The notes under the pieces: model-generated
Database searches by the model: none
Seen by the model: only the letters and a program-made list of their open reading frames with translations
What the model was told of the DNA's origin: nothing
Shown: piece after piece, positions 27,583-36,210 of the stretch
Numbering within the stretch: the first letter of the stretch is position 1
How the letters are laid out: the number at the start of each line of letters is the position of its first letter
Position numbers and translations under genes: made by a program
NCBI GenBank assembly: GCA_041395385.1
Contig: JAWLAN010000010.1
Coordinates: forward strand, 112,300 to 176,299
Length of the DNA stretch: 64,000 nt
Direction: 5' to 3'
DNA from: JAJVHZ01 sp041395385
GTDB lineage: Bacteria > Pseudomonadota > Gammaproteobacteria > JAJPIJ01

Positions 27583-28431
27583 ATGAATGCCGCCGTGACA
27601 AAGCAATTTCGTGATCTGGTCGCCGCCGGCGACGATGGGCTGGACCTGGCGCGCGCCGCGCTGCAGGTCGCCCGCATCCAGTACCCGTCGATGGACGTGG
27701 ACGATTATCTCCTCAAGCTCGATCAGATGGCGGCGCTCGTCGGCGGGCGGCTTCAAAAGGACGCCTCGCAGGAGGACGTCCTGCGGGCCATCAATCGCCA
27801 CCTGTTCGCGGAACTGAAGTTTGCCGGCAACAGCGAGGAGTACTACGACCCGCGCAACAGCTACCTCAACGACGTGCTCGAGCGGCGGCTGGGGATCCCG
27901 ATCACGCTCTCGATCATCTACCTGGAGATCGGCTGGAGACTCGGCCTGCCGCTACAAGGCGTGTCGTTCCCGGGGCATTTTCTGGTGAAGCTCTCGGTGG
28001 AGGAGGGCGAGATCGTGCTCGATCCATATGCCGGGGGCGTCTCGCTGGGCAGGGAGGAGCTGGAGATGCGACTGATGGGAATGACGCCGCCGAACCACAC
28101 GCACGGCCGCGTGATGGACGTGGCGCAGTTCCTCGAGTCGGCCCCGCGCAGCGAGATCCTGCACCGCATGCTCAGGAATCTGAAGGCGATCTATCTCAAC
28201 GCCAGGGACGACGAGAAGGCGCTCGCAATCATCGAACACATGCTCTGCGTGCGGCCCGGGGACGTGGAGACCGTGCGTGATCGCGGTTTCGTCTTCAGGC
28301 GTCTGGGCTGCTTCCGCCTGGCGGTGGAGGACTTCAATCGCTATCTCGCCGCGCGGCCGGATGCGGATGACGTCGACGACGTCCGAGGCCAGCTGATGGA
28401 CTCGCAGCGCTCGGCGGCCCGGCTGCACTGA
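27583..28431 (+). CDS. SirB1/YchA-family transglutaminase-like protein with TPR
   Basis: The 282-residue protein has a transglutaminase-like N-terminal domain (about 60-150: YYDPRNSYLNDVLERRLGIP, LSIIYLEIGWRLGLPL and GVSFPGHFLVK, where His is conserved) and a C-terminal TPR-like helical part (about 195-275). This is the SirB1/YchA family, found beside prmC/prfA in many gammaproteobacteria but not here. The frame is open from 27508, but ATG 27583 has GGAG eight bases upstream and leaves room for the divergent rmuC promoter, so it is preferred. The biochemical function is unknown. Confidence 0.9.
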   Translation: MNAAVTKQFRDLVAAGDDGLDLARAALQVARIQYPSMDVDDYLLKLDQMAALVGGRLQKDASQEDVLRAINRHLFAELKFAGNSEEYYDPRNSYLNDVLERRLGIPITLSIIYLEIGWRLGLPLQGVSFPGHFLVKLSVEEGEIVLDPYAGGVSLGREELEMRLMGMTPPNHTHGRVMDVAQFLESAPRSEILHRMLRNLKAIYLNARDDEKALAIIEHMLCVRPGDVETVRDRGFVFRRLGCFRLAVEDFNRYLAARPDADDVDDVRGQLMDSQRSAARLH

Positions 28432-28491
28432 TGACCGGTCTCGGGCGCAGCGGATGATCGCGAGGACCGGACCGATGCGTGGGCGGGGCCC

Positions 28492-29565
28492 GTGAAGAGG
28501 GATCCATCGCCTCGCAAGGGCCGCGGCGCGTCGATCAGTCCCGACCCCCGCTACCTCCAGACCACGCGCGAGGACATCGACGACGGCTGGGACGCCGATG
28601 CCGAACCGCCGCCGCCGCTGCGTACTGTCGTGAAGGAGGAGCGGGCGCGAAGCATCATCGCCCACAACGACTCCCCGGACATCCCCTTCCGCGCCTCCAT
28701 CAATCCCTACCGCGGCTGCGAGCACGGCTGCATCTACTGCTATGCACGCCCCACCCATGCCTATCTCGATCTCTCTCCCGGCATCGACTTCGAGAGCCGG
28801 CTTTACGCCAAGACCAACGCCCACGAGCTGTTGCGCGCCGAGCTCGGCCGCCCCGGCTACACGCCGCAGCTGATCGCACTCGGCGCGAACACCGACCCGT
28901 ATCAGCCCATAGAGCGCCAGCGGATAGTCACCCGCCGGATCATCGAGGTCCTTGCCGAGTGCAACCATCCCCTTGGCATCGTCACCAAGTCGGCGCTGGT
29001 GGAGCGCGACATCGATCTGCTCGCGCCGATGGCGGCGCGCAACCTGGCGTACGTGTTTCTCTCGATCACCACCCTGGACCACGAACTGGCCCGCCGCATG
29101 GAGCCCCGCGCGACCGCGCCCCGGCGGCGCGTGGAAACCGTGCGGCGGCTGAGCGCGGCCGGCATTCCCGTGGGCGTGATGTTTGCCCCCGTCATCCCGG
29201 TGCTCAACGACAGCCACATGGAGCGCGTGCTGGAGGCCGCGGCGGCGGCCGGGGCGCGGTACGCGGGCTACGTGATGATCCGCCTGCCGCTGGAGATCAA
29301 GGATCTCTTCCGCGACTGGCTCGAGAAGCATTACCCGCTGAAGGCGGCGCACGTCATGAGCGTCATCCGCGACCTGCGCGAGGGCAGGGATTATCGCGCC
29401 GATTTCCGCACCCGGCAGACCGGCACCGGGCACTACGCGGGCCTGGTGCAGCGGCGCTTCCGCCTGGCCTGCGAGCGGCTCGGTTTGAACCGCGAGGACC
29501 CGCGGCCCACTGCCGCGCTGTTCACGCCGCCGCCGGCCCATCGCGATCAACTCCCGTTGTTCTAG
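28492..29565 (+). CDS. PA0069-family radical SAM protein
   Basis: The 357-residue protein is a radical SAM enzyme of the SplB-like PA0069 family. The CxxxCxxC motif is C76, C80, C83 in YRGCEHGCIYCYARP, which binds the catalytic 4Fe-4S cluster and S-adenosylmethionine. Further family blocks are FESRLYAKTNA, ALGANTDPYQPIER, IVTKSALVERDIDLL and FAPVIPVLNDSHMERV. The start is GTG 28492 after a run of GC-rich sequence; no good Shine-Dalgarno is obvious. The substrate of this family is unknown; it resembles spore photoproduct lyase in its fold. The gene is intact and stands alone. Confidence 0.92.
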   Translation: MKRDPSPRKGRGASISPDPRYLQTTREDIDDGWDADAEPPPPLRTVVKEERARSIIAHNDSPDIPFRASINPYRGCEHGCIYCYARPTHAYLDLSPGIDFESRLYAKTNAHELLRAELGRPGYTPQLIALGANTDPYQPIERQRIVTRRIIEVLAECNHPLGIVTKSALVERDIDLLAPMAARNLAYVFLSITTLDHELARRMEPRATAPRRRVETVRRLSAAGIPVGVMFAPVIPVLNDSHMERVLEAAAAAGARYAGYVMIRLPLEIKDLFRDWLEKHYPLKAAHVMSVIRDLREGRDYRADFRTRQTGTGHYAGLVQRRFRLACERLGLNREDPRPTAALFTPPPAHRDQLPLF

Positions 29566-29638
29566 CCCGATCGCCGCGACGGCCCCCGTGGCGACCGGCG
29601 CCGGTCGGACGCGCAGGCCGCGCCGCGGTCTGGCCGGG

Positions 29639-29667
29639 TTGAGAGATCAGGGGCCAGTCGATAAACT
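29639..29667 (+). promoter_or_regulatory. Candidate sigma-70 promoter of tRNA-Ser
   Basis: TTGAGA (29639-29644) and TAAACT (29662-29667) are separated by exactly 17 bases and lie 12 bases before the tRNA gene. The -35 matches 5 of 6 and the -10 matches 4 of 6 consensus bases. Confidence 0.55.
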
Positions 29668-29678
29668 GCGCGTCCCAC

Positions 29679-29768
29679 GGAGAGGTGGCAGAGCGGTTGA
29701 ATGCACCGCACTCGAAATGCGGCATACGGGTGACCGTATCGGGAGTTCGAATCTCCCCCTCTCCGCCA
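29679..29768 (+). tRNA. tRNA-Ser (anticodon CGA)
   Basis: The 90-base sequence folds as a class II tRNA. The acceptor stem GGAGAGG pairs with CCTCTCC, discriminator G, and CCA is encoded. The D arm contains AGCGGTTGAAT, the anticodon stem is CCGCA/TGCGG with loop CTCGAAA (anticodon CGA), the long variable arm is CATACGGGTGACCGTATC, and the T arm has GTTCGAATC. The anticodon reads UCG serine codons. The gene is intact; its 3' end lies 280 bases before an IS630 element. Confidence 0.97.
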
Positions 29769-30047
29769 TTCACCTCGACGGCCGCACCGTAAACCACCGA
29801 CATCGGCATCGCGAAAGCCAACGTCGCGGTCGCGGCGCTCGGCGCGACGGCAGCCGCCATCGCAGGCAGCACGCTAATTCCGGCGCAACGCCATGGCTGC
29901 GCGCGTCAGCCGCGCTCATTGCTCACCACCGTGCTTACAGCCAGAGGAAGCCGGGGCTGCGGTGCGCCGCGATGAGCCCGCGTGAGTGGGACAGACTTTG
30001 AACAGCCCATGCTCGGCTTGACTGGTTGCCGGTCTAGGTGTTCGGTC

Positions 30048-31217
30048 TAAATAACGGAGCAGAAATAGGTACCAGTTGAAGGAACTCGGGTAGCGCTTGG
30101 AGATCGGATCGGTTGTCGAGACTGATCGAAATCCAAGGAGGCTACCCGATGGCGTTCAGTGTACTGGAGATGAGCCGGCCGGTCAGGCGGCGGCTGCAGC
30201 GCGTCGTGAAGAAGTCGCGAAACGTGGACCATGTTCGCCGTGCCCAGGGATTGCTGAGGTTGCACGCCGTGGGAGGCAATGTCAGCGCGGCTGCCCAGAT
30301 GTGTGGGGCCTCGCGCCGAGCGCTGCGCCAATGGCGAGCGCTGTACGAGGCAGGCGGCGAGCGCGCCATTGCGCCCAAGCCGCGTGGTCGGGAGGACTGG
30401 AAGGCCACGACGGCGTTGCTGCAGCAGCTCTCGGCGTTGGTGCGCACCGACCCGACAGGGTTGGGCGATCTGCGCAGCCGCTGGAGCTCGGAGCTGCTGG
30501 CGCTGGAGCTGAAACGTCGTGGTGCCGTCGAAGTACACGCCACGACCATCCGTCGCTGGTTGGCGGGATTGGGTATCGTGTGGCGCCGGGCACGCCCGAC
30601 GCTGCACATCGCCGACGCGCGTAAGCAGCAGAAAATGCGGGCCATTCGCTCGGCGCTGCGACGGGCCAGTGCGCTGGAAGAGGTCTTCTACGTGGACGAG
30701 GCGGACATTGACCTGAATCCGCGCATCGGTGCGAGCTGGACGCCCCGAGGGCAGCAACCGACGGTGCCGACGCCGGGGAAGAATCGCAAATGCTATGTCG
30801 CCGGGGCGCTGAACGCGCGTACAGGCAGGGTGATATGGGTGGAGCACACGCACAAGAACACCGAGCTGTTTCTGCGACTGCTGCAGGCGTTGCTGCGCAG
30901 TTATCGTCGCGCCCGACGGCTGCAGCTGATCGTCGACAACTACGTCATCCACCGCTCGCGGATGCTGGCCAGCTGGTTGGCGCGGCATCGGCGCGTACGG
31001 CTGCTGTTTCAGCCGGCCTACCATCCCTGGGTCAACCGCATCGAGCGGCTGTGGAAGCAGCTGCACGACACGGTCACGCGCAATCATCGCCACAGGGACC
31101 TGAGCAAACTGATGACGGCCGTCCGACGATTCATGCGGGTCTGTCAACCTTTCCCGGGCAATGCGCCAGCGTTGGCGACAGCATCGTGACTGGTACCGAT
31201 TTCCGATCACATATTTA
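30048..31217 (+). mobile_element. IS630-family insertion sequence, complete
   Basis: The element has imperfect terminal inverted repeats of about 30 bases: left TAAATAACGGAGCAGAAATA... (from 30048) and right, read inward, TAAATATGTGATCGGAAATC... (from 31217), both running into GGTACCAGT. About 22 of 30 bases match. Both ends carry TA, the target that IS630/Tc1 elements duplicate. Inside is one intact transposase gene. About 1.17 kb is normal for the family. A single copy is seen in this window. Confidence 0.85.
30149..31189 (+). CDS. IS630-family transposase
   Basis: The 346-residue transposase has an N-terminal helix-turn-helix part (about 20-75: AAQMCGASRRALRQWRALYEA) and a C-terminal DDE domain. 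Catalytic blocks are EVFYVDEADIDLNPR (first Asp), QLIVDNYVIHRS (second Asp) and the last acidic residue in PWVNRIERLWKQLHD. The frame is open from a TTG at 30113, but ATG 30149 has AAGGAGG at 30135-30141, a strong ribosome binding site, and fits the family start. The gene is intact and may be active; DDE strand transfer into TA is the family mechanism. Confidence 0.93.
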   Translation: MAFSVLEMSRPVRRRLQRVVKKSRNVDHVRRAQGLLRLHAVGGNVSAAAQMCGASRRALRQWRALYEAGGERAIAPKPRGREDWKATTALLQQLSALVRTDPTGLGDLRSRWSSELLALELKRRGAVEVHATTIRRWLAGLGIVWRRARPTLHIADARKQQKMRAIRSALRRASALEEVFYVDEADIDLNPRIGASWTPRGQQPTVPTPGKNRKCYVAGALNARTGRVIWVEHTHKNTELFLRLLQALLRSYRRARRLQLIVDNYVIHRSRMLASWLARHRRVRLLFQPAYHPWVNRIERLWKQLHDTVTRNHRHRDLSKLMTAVRRFMRVCQPFPGNAPALATAS

Positions 31218-31383
31218 GCCTCCTTACCGTCGTGCTCCGAGGTCTTCGCGGTGCTCGAAGCCGTTGAAGCGCCACGGCTGTAGCGATCCGCAACCTGACT
31301 TCAAGGCCTCCGGCTGAATTGCCGATAACATCTCCGGCGCACCCCAGTGCCAGAACCATGCCCCGCCTTCAGGAGGAATCAAG

Positions 31384-32229
31384 ATGGCCAGTCCCGCAGC
31401 AGCCGTTGCGGAATCGATTGCCTCGCAGTTGAAGATTCCGCCGCAGCCCGAGATATTGAGGGTCGCGAAGCAGGAGGCCGAGAAGGAATCTCCCGACCTG
31501 CTCGCGATCGCCAAGGCGGTACGCAAGGACCTGTCGCTGTCCGCAAGCGTGCTGACGATCGTCAACTCGCCGCAGCTGGCCCTGCCCACCAAGATCGTGT
31601 CGATCGCGCAGGCGGTGAGCTACCTGGGTCTGGAGCCGACGGTCAGTCTGATCGCCACGGTAGAGCTGCGGCGGGTGTTCAAGCAGGTCGCCGGGTTGTC
31701 GATGGAGCGCTTCTGGGACACGGCCACGGACGAGGCGCGGCACGCCGCGTCAATCTCGCGGATGCTCGGCATAGGAAAGCCGGAGGAGATGTACACGGCC
31801 GGCCTGTTTCACGACTGCGGCATCCCTCTGCTCGCGCAGAAGTTCGCGGACTACAAGTCAGTGCTGCAGGAAGCGAACAAGGCCGAGCGCTTCACGCCGG
31901 TGGAAGAGCGGGTATATCAGACCAATCATGCCGTCGTGGGCTACTATCTGGCGCGTGCCTGGAACCTGCCGCCGCTCATCTGCGACGCCGTGCTGCATCA
32001 CGACGACATCGAGGAGATACTCGGCTCCGGGACCGACAGGCGCGGCGCGCTCGCTTCGACCATAGCAATATTGAAGTTTGCCACGCACGTGAACGACCTC
32101 TACCGCCAGCGTCCGGAGCCCTCCTGGCAGAAGGTGAAGGATCTGGTCCTGGATTGCCTCGGGATCACCGAAGTCCAGTGTGAGGAGATGACGTCTGAGC
32201 TGACCGCGATGCAGGCCTCCTTCAACTGA
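31384..32229 (+). CDS. HDOD-domain protein
   Basis: The 281-residue protein is a single HDOD domain (about 15-215) with PPQPEILRVAKQEAEKESP, VRKDLSLSASVLTIVNSP, and HDCG at 143-146 in the place of the HD motif. HDOD proteins act in signalling, often with GGDEF/EAL enzymes; remnants of an EAL gene lie just downstream. A GGAGG lies six bases before the ATG (TTCAGGAGGAATCAAG). The region between it and the IS is non-coding. No partner can be assigned, and the second HDOD protein in the window (876-2105) is not a close paralogue. Confidence 0.88.
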   Translation: MASPAAAVAESIASQLKIPPQPEILRVAKQEAEKESPDLLAIAKAVRKDLSLSASVLTIVNSPQLALPTKIVSIAQAVSYLGLEPTVSLIATVELRRVFKQVAGLSMERFWDTATDEARHAASISRMLGIGKPEEMYTAGLFHDCGIPLLAQKFADYKSVLQEANKAERFTPVEERVYQTNHAVVGYYLARAWNLPPLICDAVLHHDDIEEILGSGTDRRGALASTIAILKFATHVNDLYRQRPEPSWQKVKDLVLDCLGITEVQCEEMTSELTAMQASFN

Positions 32230-32660
32230 TCGGCCGGGTCGTTTCGAAGTTCGCATTGATTGACGTGTAACGGGCGCCGCGGCGCTGCCGCGGCGGCGCC
32301 CGCCGCGACCTTCACCGTCCTCAGAGGCCGTGGCGATCGTCACGGCGGCCTGCCGGGCGGCCAATTGCGCCGCCGATTCAATCCTGCGTGCCCGAGCGGC
32401 GGCAGGCTCCTTGCCGCGGTCCGGCGACGCGCGGCCAGGCCGACCCGACCTCCATTGGCCCGCACCGAAATACTCGGCCAGCATCAGGCGGTATCAATCG
32501 GGGCGTCGCTGCGTGTGTCAACGCTCCGTCTCCGGGCGTCTTGCACGATCCGGATCGGAGCCCCGTTCCCGGGCATGAGATGAAGCAGTCGACGTCGTTG
32601 CGGCCCACGATGGTGCAGGCGATGACGCGGCCACGCATCGCCGCAGGGGGCTCATCGCAT
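32230..32660. other. Degenerate stretch between HDOD gene and EAL remnant
   Basis: The 431 bases contain open frames on both strands, but none has a protein-like composition or family motif. Since the next segment is the C-terminal half of an EAL domain without its start, this may be the eroded or error-ridden N-terminal part of that gene. No terminator or promoter was identified. Confidence 0.4.
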
Positions 32661-33075
32661 CATTGCGCGACATTCGCAGACAGCTCTCTATGGTCATGCA
32701 CGGCGCCGAGACCTTCATCGCGACGCTAAGCGCGCTCAAGAGACTGGGCGTCACGATCGCGGTCGATGATTTCGGCACCGGTTATTCGAGCCTCAACTAC
32801 CTGCGAAGATTCCCCGTGGGCCGCCTGAAGATCGATCGTTCATCTGCGAGATGGCCGTGGAGCGGCACAGCGCCGCGATCGTGAAGGCGATCATCACGCC
32901 TGCTCACGCCTTGGAGCCGCGTGTCGTGGCCGAAGGCGTGGAGACGGAGCAGCAGCTTCAAATGCTGCGTGACTGCCGTTGTGACGGTATTCAGGGTTAT
33001 CTCTGTCGCAGGCCGCTGCCGTACGGGGATCTCGCCGCCTTCCCGGCAGAGGGCCTGCCGATGCAGATAGCCGGC
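32661..33075 (+). pseudogene. EAL-domain (cyclic-di-GMP phosphodiesterase) C-terminal remnant
   Basis: Two adjacent frames give the second half of an EAL domain: SMVMHGAETFIATLSALKRL and TIAVDDFGTGYSSLNYL (the conserved DDFGTGYSS loop), then FPVGRLKIDRS in one frame, and AVERHSAAIVKAII, RVVAEGVETEQQLQML and GIQGYLCRRPLPYGDL in another. A frameshift near 32850 separates them. EAL enzymes hydrolyse cyclic-di-GMP to pGpG. The first half, with the EAL motif itself, is not recognisable, so the gene as it stands cannot make a full enzyme. It converges on the acid phosphatase gene. Confidence 0.75.
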
Positions 33076-33087
33076 GCCGCGACGGGG

Positions 33088-33786
33088 CTAAGGCAGATAA
33101 TAGACGGGGTTCGGGAGCTTGAAGGTTCGTTCGCAGTGGCCGCCGCTGAGATCGCTCCATTGATCGCCCATGCAGAGGATGATCTTGAGGCCGCGGGCCT
33201 CCAGTCGGGCCCTTTCGGCCGCCTTGAACCGCGCGGCGCTCGGGAGCTTCTCCTCGCTGTCGGGGTAAAGGATCACACCGTCGAAGCTGAACCCGGTCTC
33301 GCGCAGATTGCGCACGGTCGACGCCTGCATCCGCTCGCTGCGTCCGGAGAGGAAATACACCTTCAGCCCCAGCCGGTTGGCGGTGCGGACCAGTTCCCGC
33401 GTGGGCTCGATGGCCGGTGAGATTCCCATCTCCTGGTAGGCGAAGATGCCGCATGGCCCATCGTGCAGATCGCACGGCCCGTACAGGATGCGAGAGTAGT
33501 TGTTGAGCTTGTAGGCCGGCCAGTTCGACAGCGCCGTCTCGTCGATATCGAGGACCACGGCGAGGTTCGATGATTGGCCCGCTGCCCGCGTCGCGATGAA
33601 CTCCATGGCCTCCTCAACGACCGCTTCGACGTCGCGAAGGTACAGTCCACTGTCGATGTATTCGGCGACCGCCCGCTCCGCCTCGTAAAGCGGTGTCGGC
33701 CGATGCGCGCAGCCGGCCGCGACGAGCAGCGCCGTCACGGCGATCGCCTGCATGACGCAGCGCCGGATCCGGTCGAAGGTCCTCAT
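33088..33786 (-). CDS. HAD-type acid phosphatase lipoprotein (class B/C, e(P4)-like)
   Basis: The 232-residue protein has a lipoprotein signal (MQAIAVTALLVAAGC, Cys 26) and a HAD phosphatase domain with VVLDIDETALSN (D80, D82), PVYFLSGRSERM (motif II) and a C-terminal IILCMGDQWSDLSG (motif IV). It belongs to the acid phosphatase class B / lipoprotein e(P4) superfamily, which releases phosphate from nucleotides and other organic phosphates in the periplasm. ATG 33786 is chosen because it puts the lipobox at a normal distance; the frame is open upstream. It is intact although its neighbours on both sides are broken. Confidence 0.85.
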   Translation of the reverse strand: MRTFDRIRRCVMQAIAVTALLVAAGCAHRPTPLYEAERAVAEYIDSGLYLRDVEAVVEEAMEFIATRAAGQSSNLAVVLDIDETALSNWPAYKLNNYSRILYGPCDLHDGPCGIFAYQEMGISPAIEPTRELVRTANRLGLKVYFLSGRSERMQASTVRNLRETGFSFDGVILYPDSEEKLPSAARFKAAERARLEARGLKIILCMGDQWSDLSGGHCERTFKLPNPVYYLP

Positions 33787-33802
33787 CGGCCCCACACCGG
33801 GC

Positions 33803-34154
33803 TCAGCGGTCATAGATGGCGTAAAGCTTGCGCACCGGCTCGACCGTCTCCCACGTCCCGCGGAACCCGGCCGGAATGACGAAGGCATCGCCGGCGACGA
33901 AGGTCTCGGCATGTCCATCGTCACCGGTGAGCACGACCTTGCCGGAGAGGATCACGCAGAACTCCTCCTCCGTGTAGAGACTACCTCCCATCTGCCTGGG
34001 GTGATCTGCGGGCGCCCGCGAAGAAGATCGTCGGCGTCCGAATAGTAGCGCCGTAGAGCGCCGGAACGGGCGAGCTGCTGCGACACGCGTGGCAAGAGAT
34101 CTTCCGCCGGGGGCGCAGCGTTAGTCAGCCGAACGATACTGCAGTCATGGTCAT
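33803..34154 (-). pseudogene. Cupin-domain protein (DUF861 type), frameshifted
   Basis: The C-terminal 62 residues (SLYTEEEFCVILSGKVVLTG, DAFVIPAGFRGTWETVEPV) read clearly from 33991 to 33803 and are the second half of a single cupin of the EutQ/ureidoglycine aminohydrolase type. Just upstream, in other frames, come ITPGRWEVVS, RRYYSDADDLL and ALRPRRKIS-like remnants, and an ATG near 34148-34154 starts MTAVSF. Two or three indels explain the break. The full protein would be about 115 residues. Binding partner and ligand are unknown. Confidence 0.65.
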
Positions 34155-34379
34155 GGACGCCTTGTATCGGTTCAGAGGGCCTCGGCGAGGCGTTGGAAGC
34201 CGGACGCCGGCGGCCAGGGCGGCGGCCCTCGGGGGAAAGTGCATGCCGGAGTCATCGAACCTTCACGGGAATTTCGCCTATCCGTAACAGCACGGGCCTA
34301 TAAAGCCGCGCGGGACTATCGTAGGACAGACGGTCAGCACAAAGGCAACGCACATTAGTACGGAGGGCCTGCCGAGACC

Positions 34380-36143
34380 CACCCGCAGGGGCCATATCGA
34401 CGCGGTCCTGAGCCGGATGCTCGACAGATCTCCGGACTCGCCACGATCACCGCCTGTACCGGCAGCTGCCGCCGCCGAGGCGACCAGACTTCCTGCAGCA
34501 GCGATCCGCTTCGATCGGCAACAGGAGCGCGATCCGCCACGCTTCGCCCACATACCCAGGCGGGTTCCGCAGTTCTCGTTGCCAATCATCCGTTTGGCGC
34601 CATCGAAGGCGTGCGGATCAAGCGGCTAAATGCTGCGCACGCTGCGCGAGGACGTAAAGGCATCGCTGCTAAGGCCGGCTGTCGGCACTTCGAGGAGATC
34701 GCGCACCTGTTCATCGCGGTTGATGCTTTCGGCGGGAAGACGGCGGTGCGTCGGAACCTCAGGCCGTTGCGGGAAGCGATGCGGTGGGTTCAGGACGGCG
34801 GTCTGCTGATCGTGTTCCCGGCCGGCGAGGTCTCGAACCTGCAGCTGCCCCGTCTGGCGGTCACCGACCCGCCGTGGAATCCGGCCGTCGCGGCAATCGT
34901 CAGAAGGTCTGGCGCGAACGTGGTGCCCGTTTACGTGCACGGCAGCAACGGCGCTCTGTTTCATCTTTGCGGACTGCTGCATGCCCGCCTGCGCACCGCC
35001 ATGCTGGCGCGCGAGCTCCTCAACAAGTCCCATCGCCGCGTACGTCTGACCATCGGTGCCCCGCTGGCCAACGATCACCTGCGGCGCTAGCGCGAGGACG
35101 CGGAGATGATCGCGTTCCTGCGGCTGCGGACCTATCTCCTCGGTCTTCACGACCGAGATCGCGCGAGGCGCGGCGGGAAGGGCGAAGCGGCGCCACACGC
35201 CCGCGAACAGGTCGTGGACGCGGTGCCGCGCAGGCTGTTGCAGGCGGAGTTCGAATCCCTACCCGCGGACCAGACCTTGGTGAGCGCCGAACAGTGGCGC
35301 GTGGTCTACGCGCGGGCGCGGCAGATACCGTGGACGCTGCAGGAAATCGGCCGTCTGCGCGAATTGAGCTTTCGCGCCGCAGGCGAGGGTACGGGGCGGG
35401 CGGTCGATGTCGATCTGTTCGACGATTACTACCTGCACCTGTACCTGTGGAAAGCCGCGACCCAGGAGATCGCCGGCGCCTACCGAATCGGGCTGGTCGA
35501 CGAGATTGTCGGCCGCTACGGTCTACGCGGCCTGTATACGCACTCACTGTTCAAGTATGGCCGTCGACTCCTGGACGAAATTTCGCCGGCGCTGGAGCTC
35601 GGGCGTTCCTTCGTGCGGCCCGAGTACCAGCGCAGTCACGTCGCGCTCATGCTTCTGTGGCGCGGCGTAGGCGAGTTCGTCGTGCGCAATCCGCGATGGC
35701 GGTGACGCTGCTGGCCCCGTCAGCATCAGCAACGATTATCAGCCGCTGTCGCGTGCGCTTCTGGTCGATTACCTGAGGCGATCCCATCTTCAGCCGCGCG
35801 GTGCCCGCGAGGTTCGCCCGCGCAAGCCGTTCCGGACCCCGGCACGGTTGCGGCGGCAAGCCGGCGATCTTGGCGCCTTCGGCGGGCTGGATGCGGTGGA
35901 TGCGCTCATCGCCGAGATCGAACCCGACGGCAAGGGCATCGCCGGTGCTGCGCGGTGCATTACCTGCGGATGGGCGGCTGCTGGCTTCAACGTCGACGAT
36001 CAGTTCGCGACGCGCTGGACGGGCTGGTAATGGTCGATCTGCGCAGGACGGAACCGCGATTGCTGGCCCGATACATGGGCAAGGCGGGGGTCGGAGAGTT
36101 TCTGGACTTCCAGCGTCGGGAAACGCGACAACCGGCCGCCTGA
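34380..36143 (+). pseudogene. Lysophospholipid acyltransferase-GNAT fusion (putative hemolysin family), frameshifted
   Basis: Fragments of one large protein lie in order: VANHPFGAIEGV near 34570 (the PlsC-type NHxxxx acyltransferase motif), HLFIAVDAFGGKTAVRRNL, LREAMRWVQDGGLLIVFPAG and VVPVYVHGSNGALFHL (34680-35090), then a GNAT/OlsB-like half beginning LPADQTLVSAEQWRVVYARA (35250 onward), with GRSFVRPEYQRSHVALMLLW (about 35600) and the end LARYMGKAGVGEFLDFQ at 36143. Breaks include an extra A after CTA near 34626. Such fusions of an O-acyltransferase with an ornithine-type N-acyltransferase are common in proteobacteria and are thought to make aminolipids. The domain content is certain; the intact state is not. 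Confidence 0.75.
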
Positions 36144-36210
36144 GCGGCCGCCGCGCGAACCGGCCCGTGTGGATGCTGCTCATCGGCAGCTGGCGCCGCG
36201 GCCAACGCGA

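Noticed and set aside
29522..29872. Minus-strand frame of 116 codons covering tRNA-Ser
   Set aside because: The tRNA is complete and functional in fold; the frame is the usual artefact translation seen opposite tRNA-Ser genes.
32230..32660. A possible GGDEF domain before the EAL remnant
   Set aside because: I looked for the GGDEF/SGDEF signature on the plus strand in all frames and did not find it, so only the EAL end is claimed.
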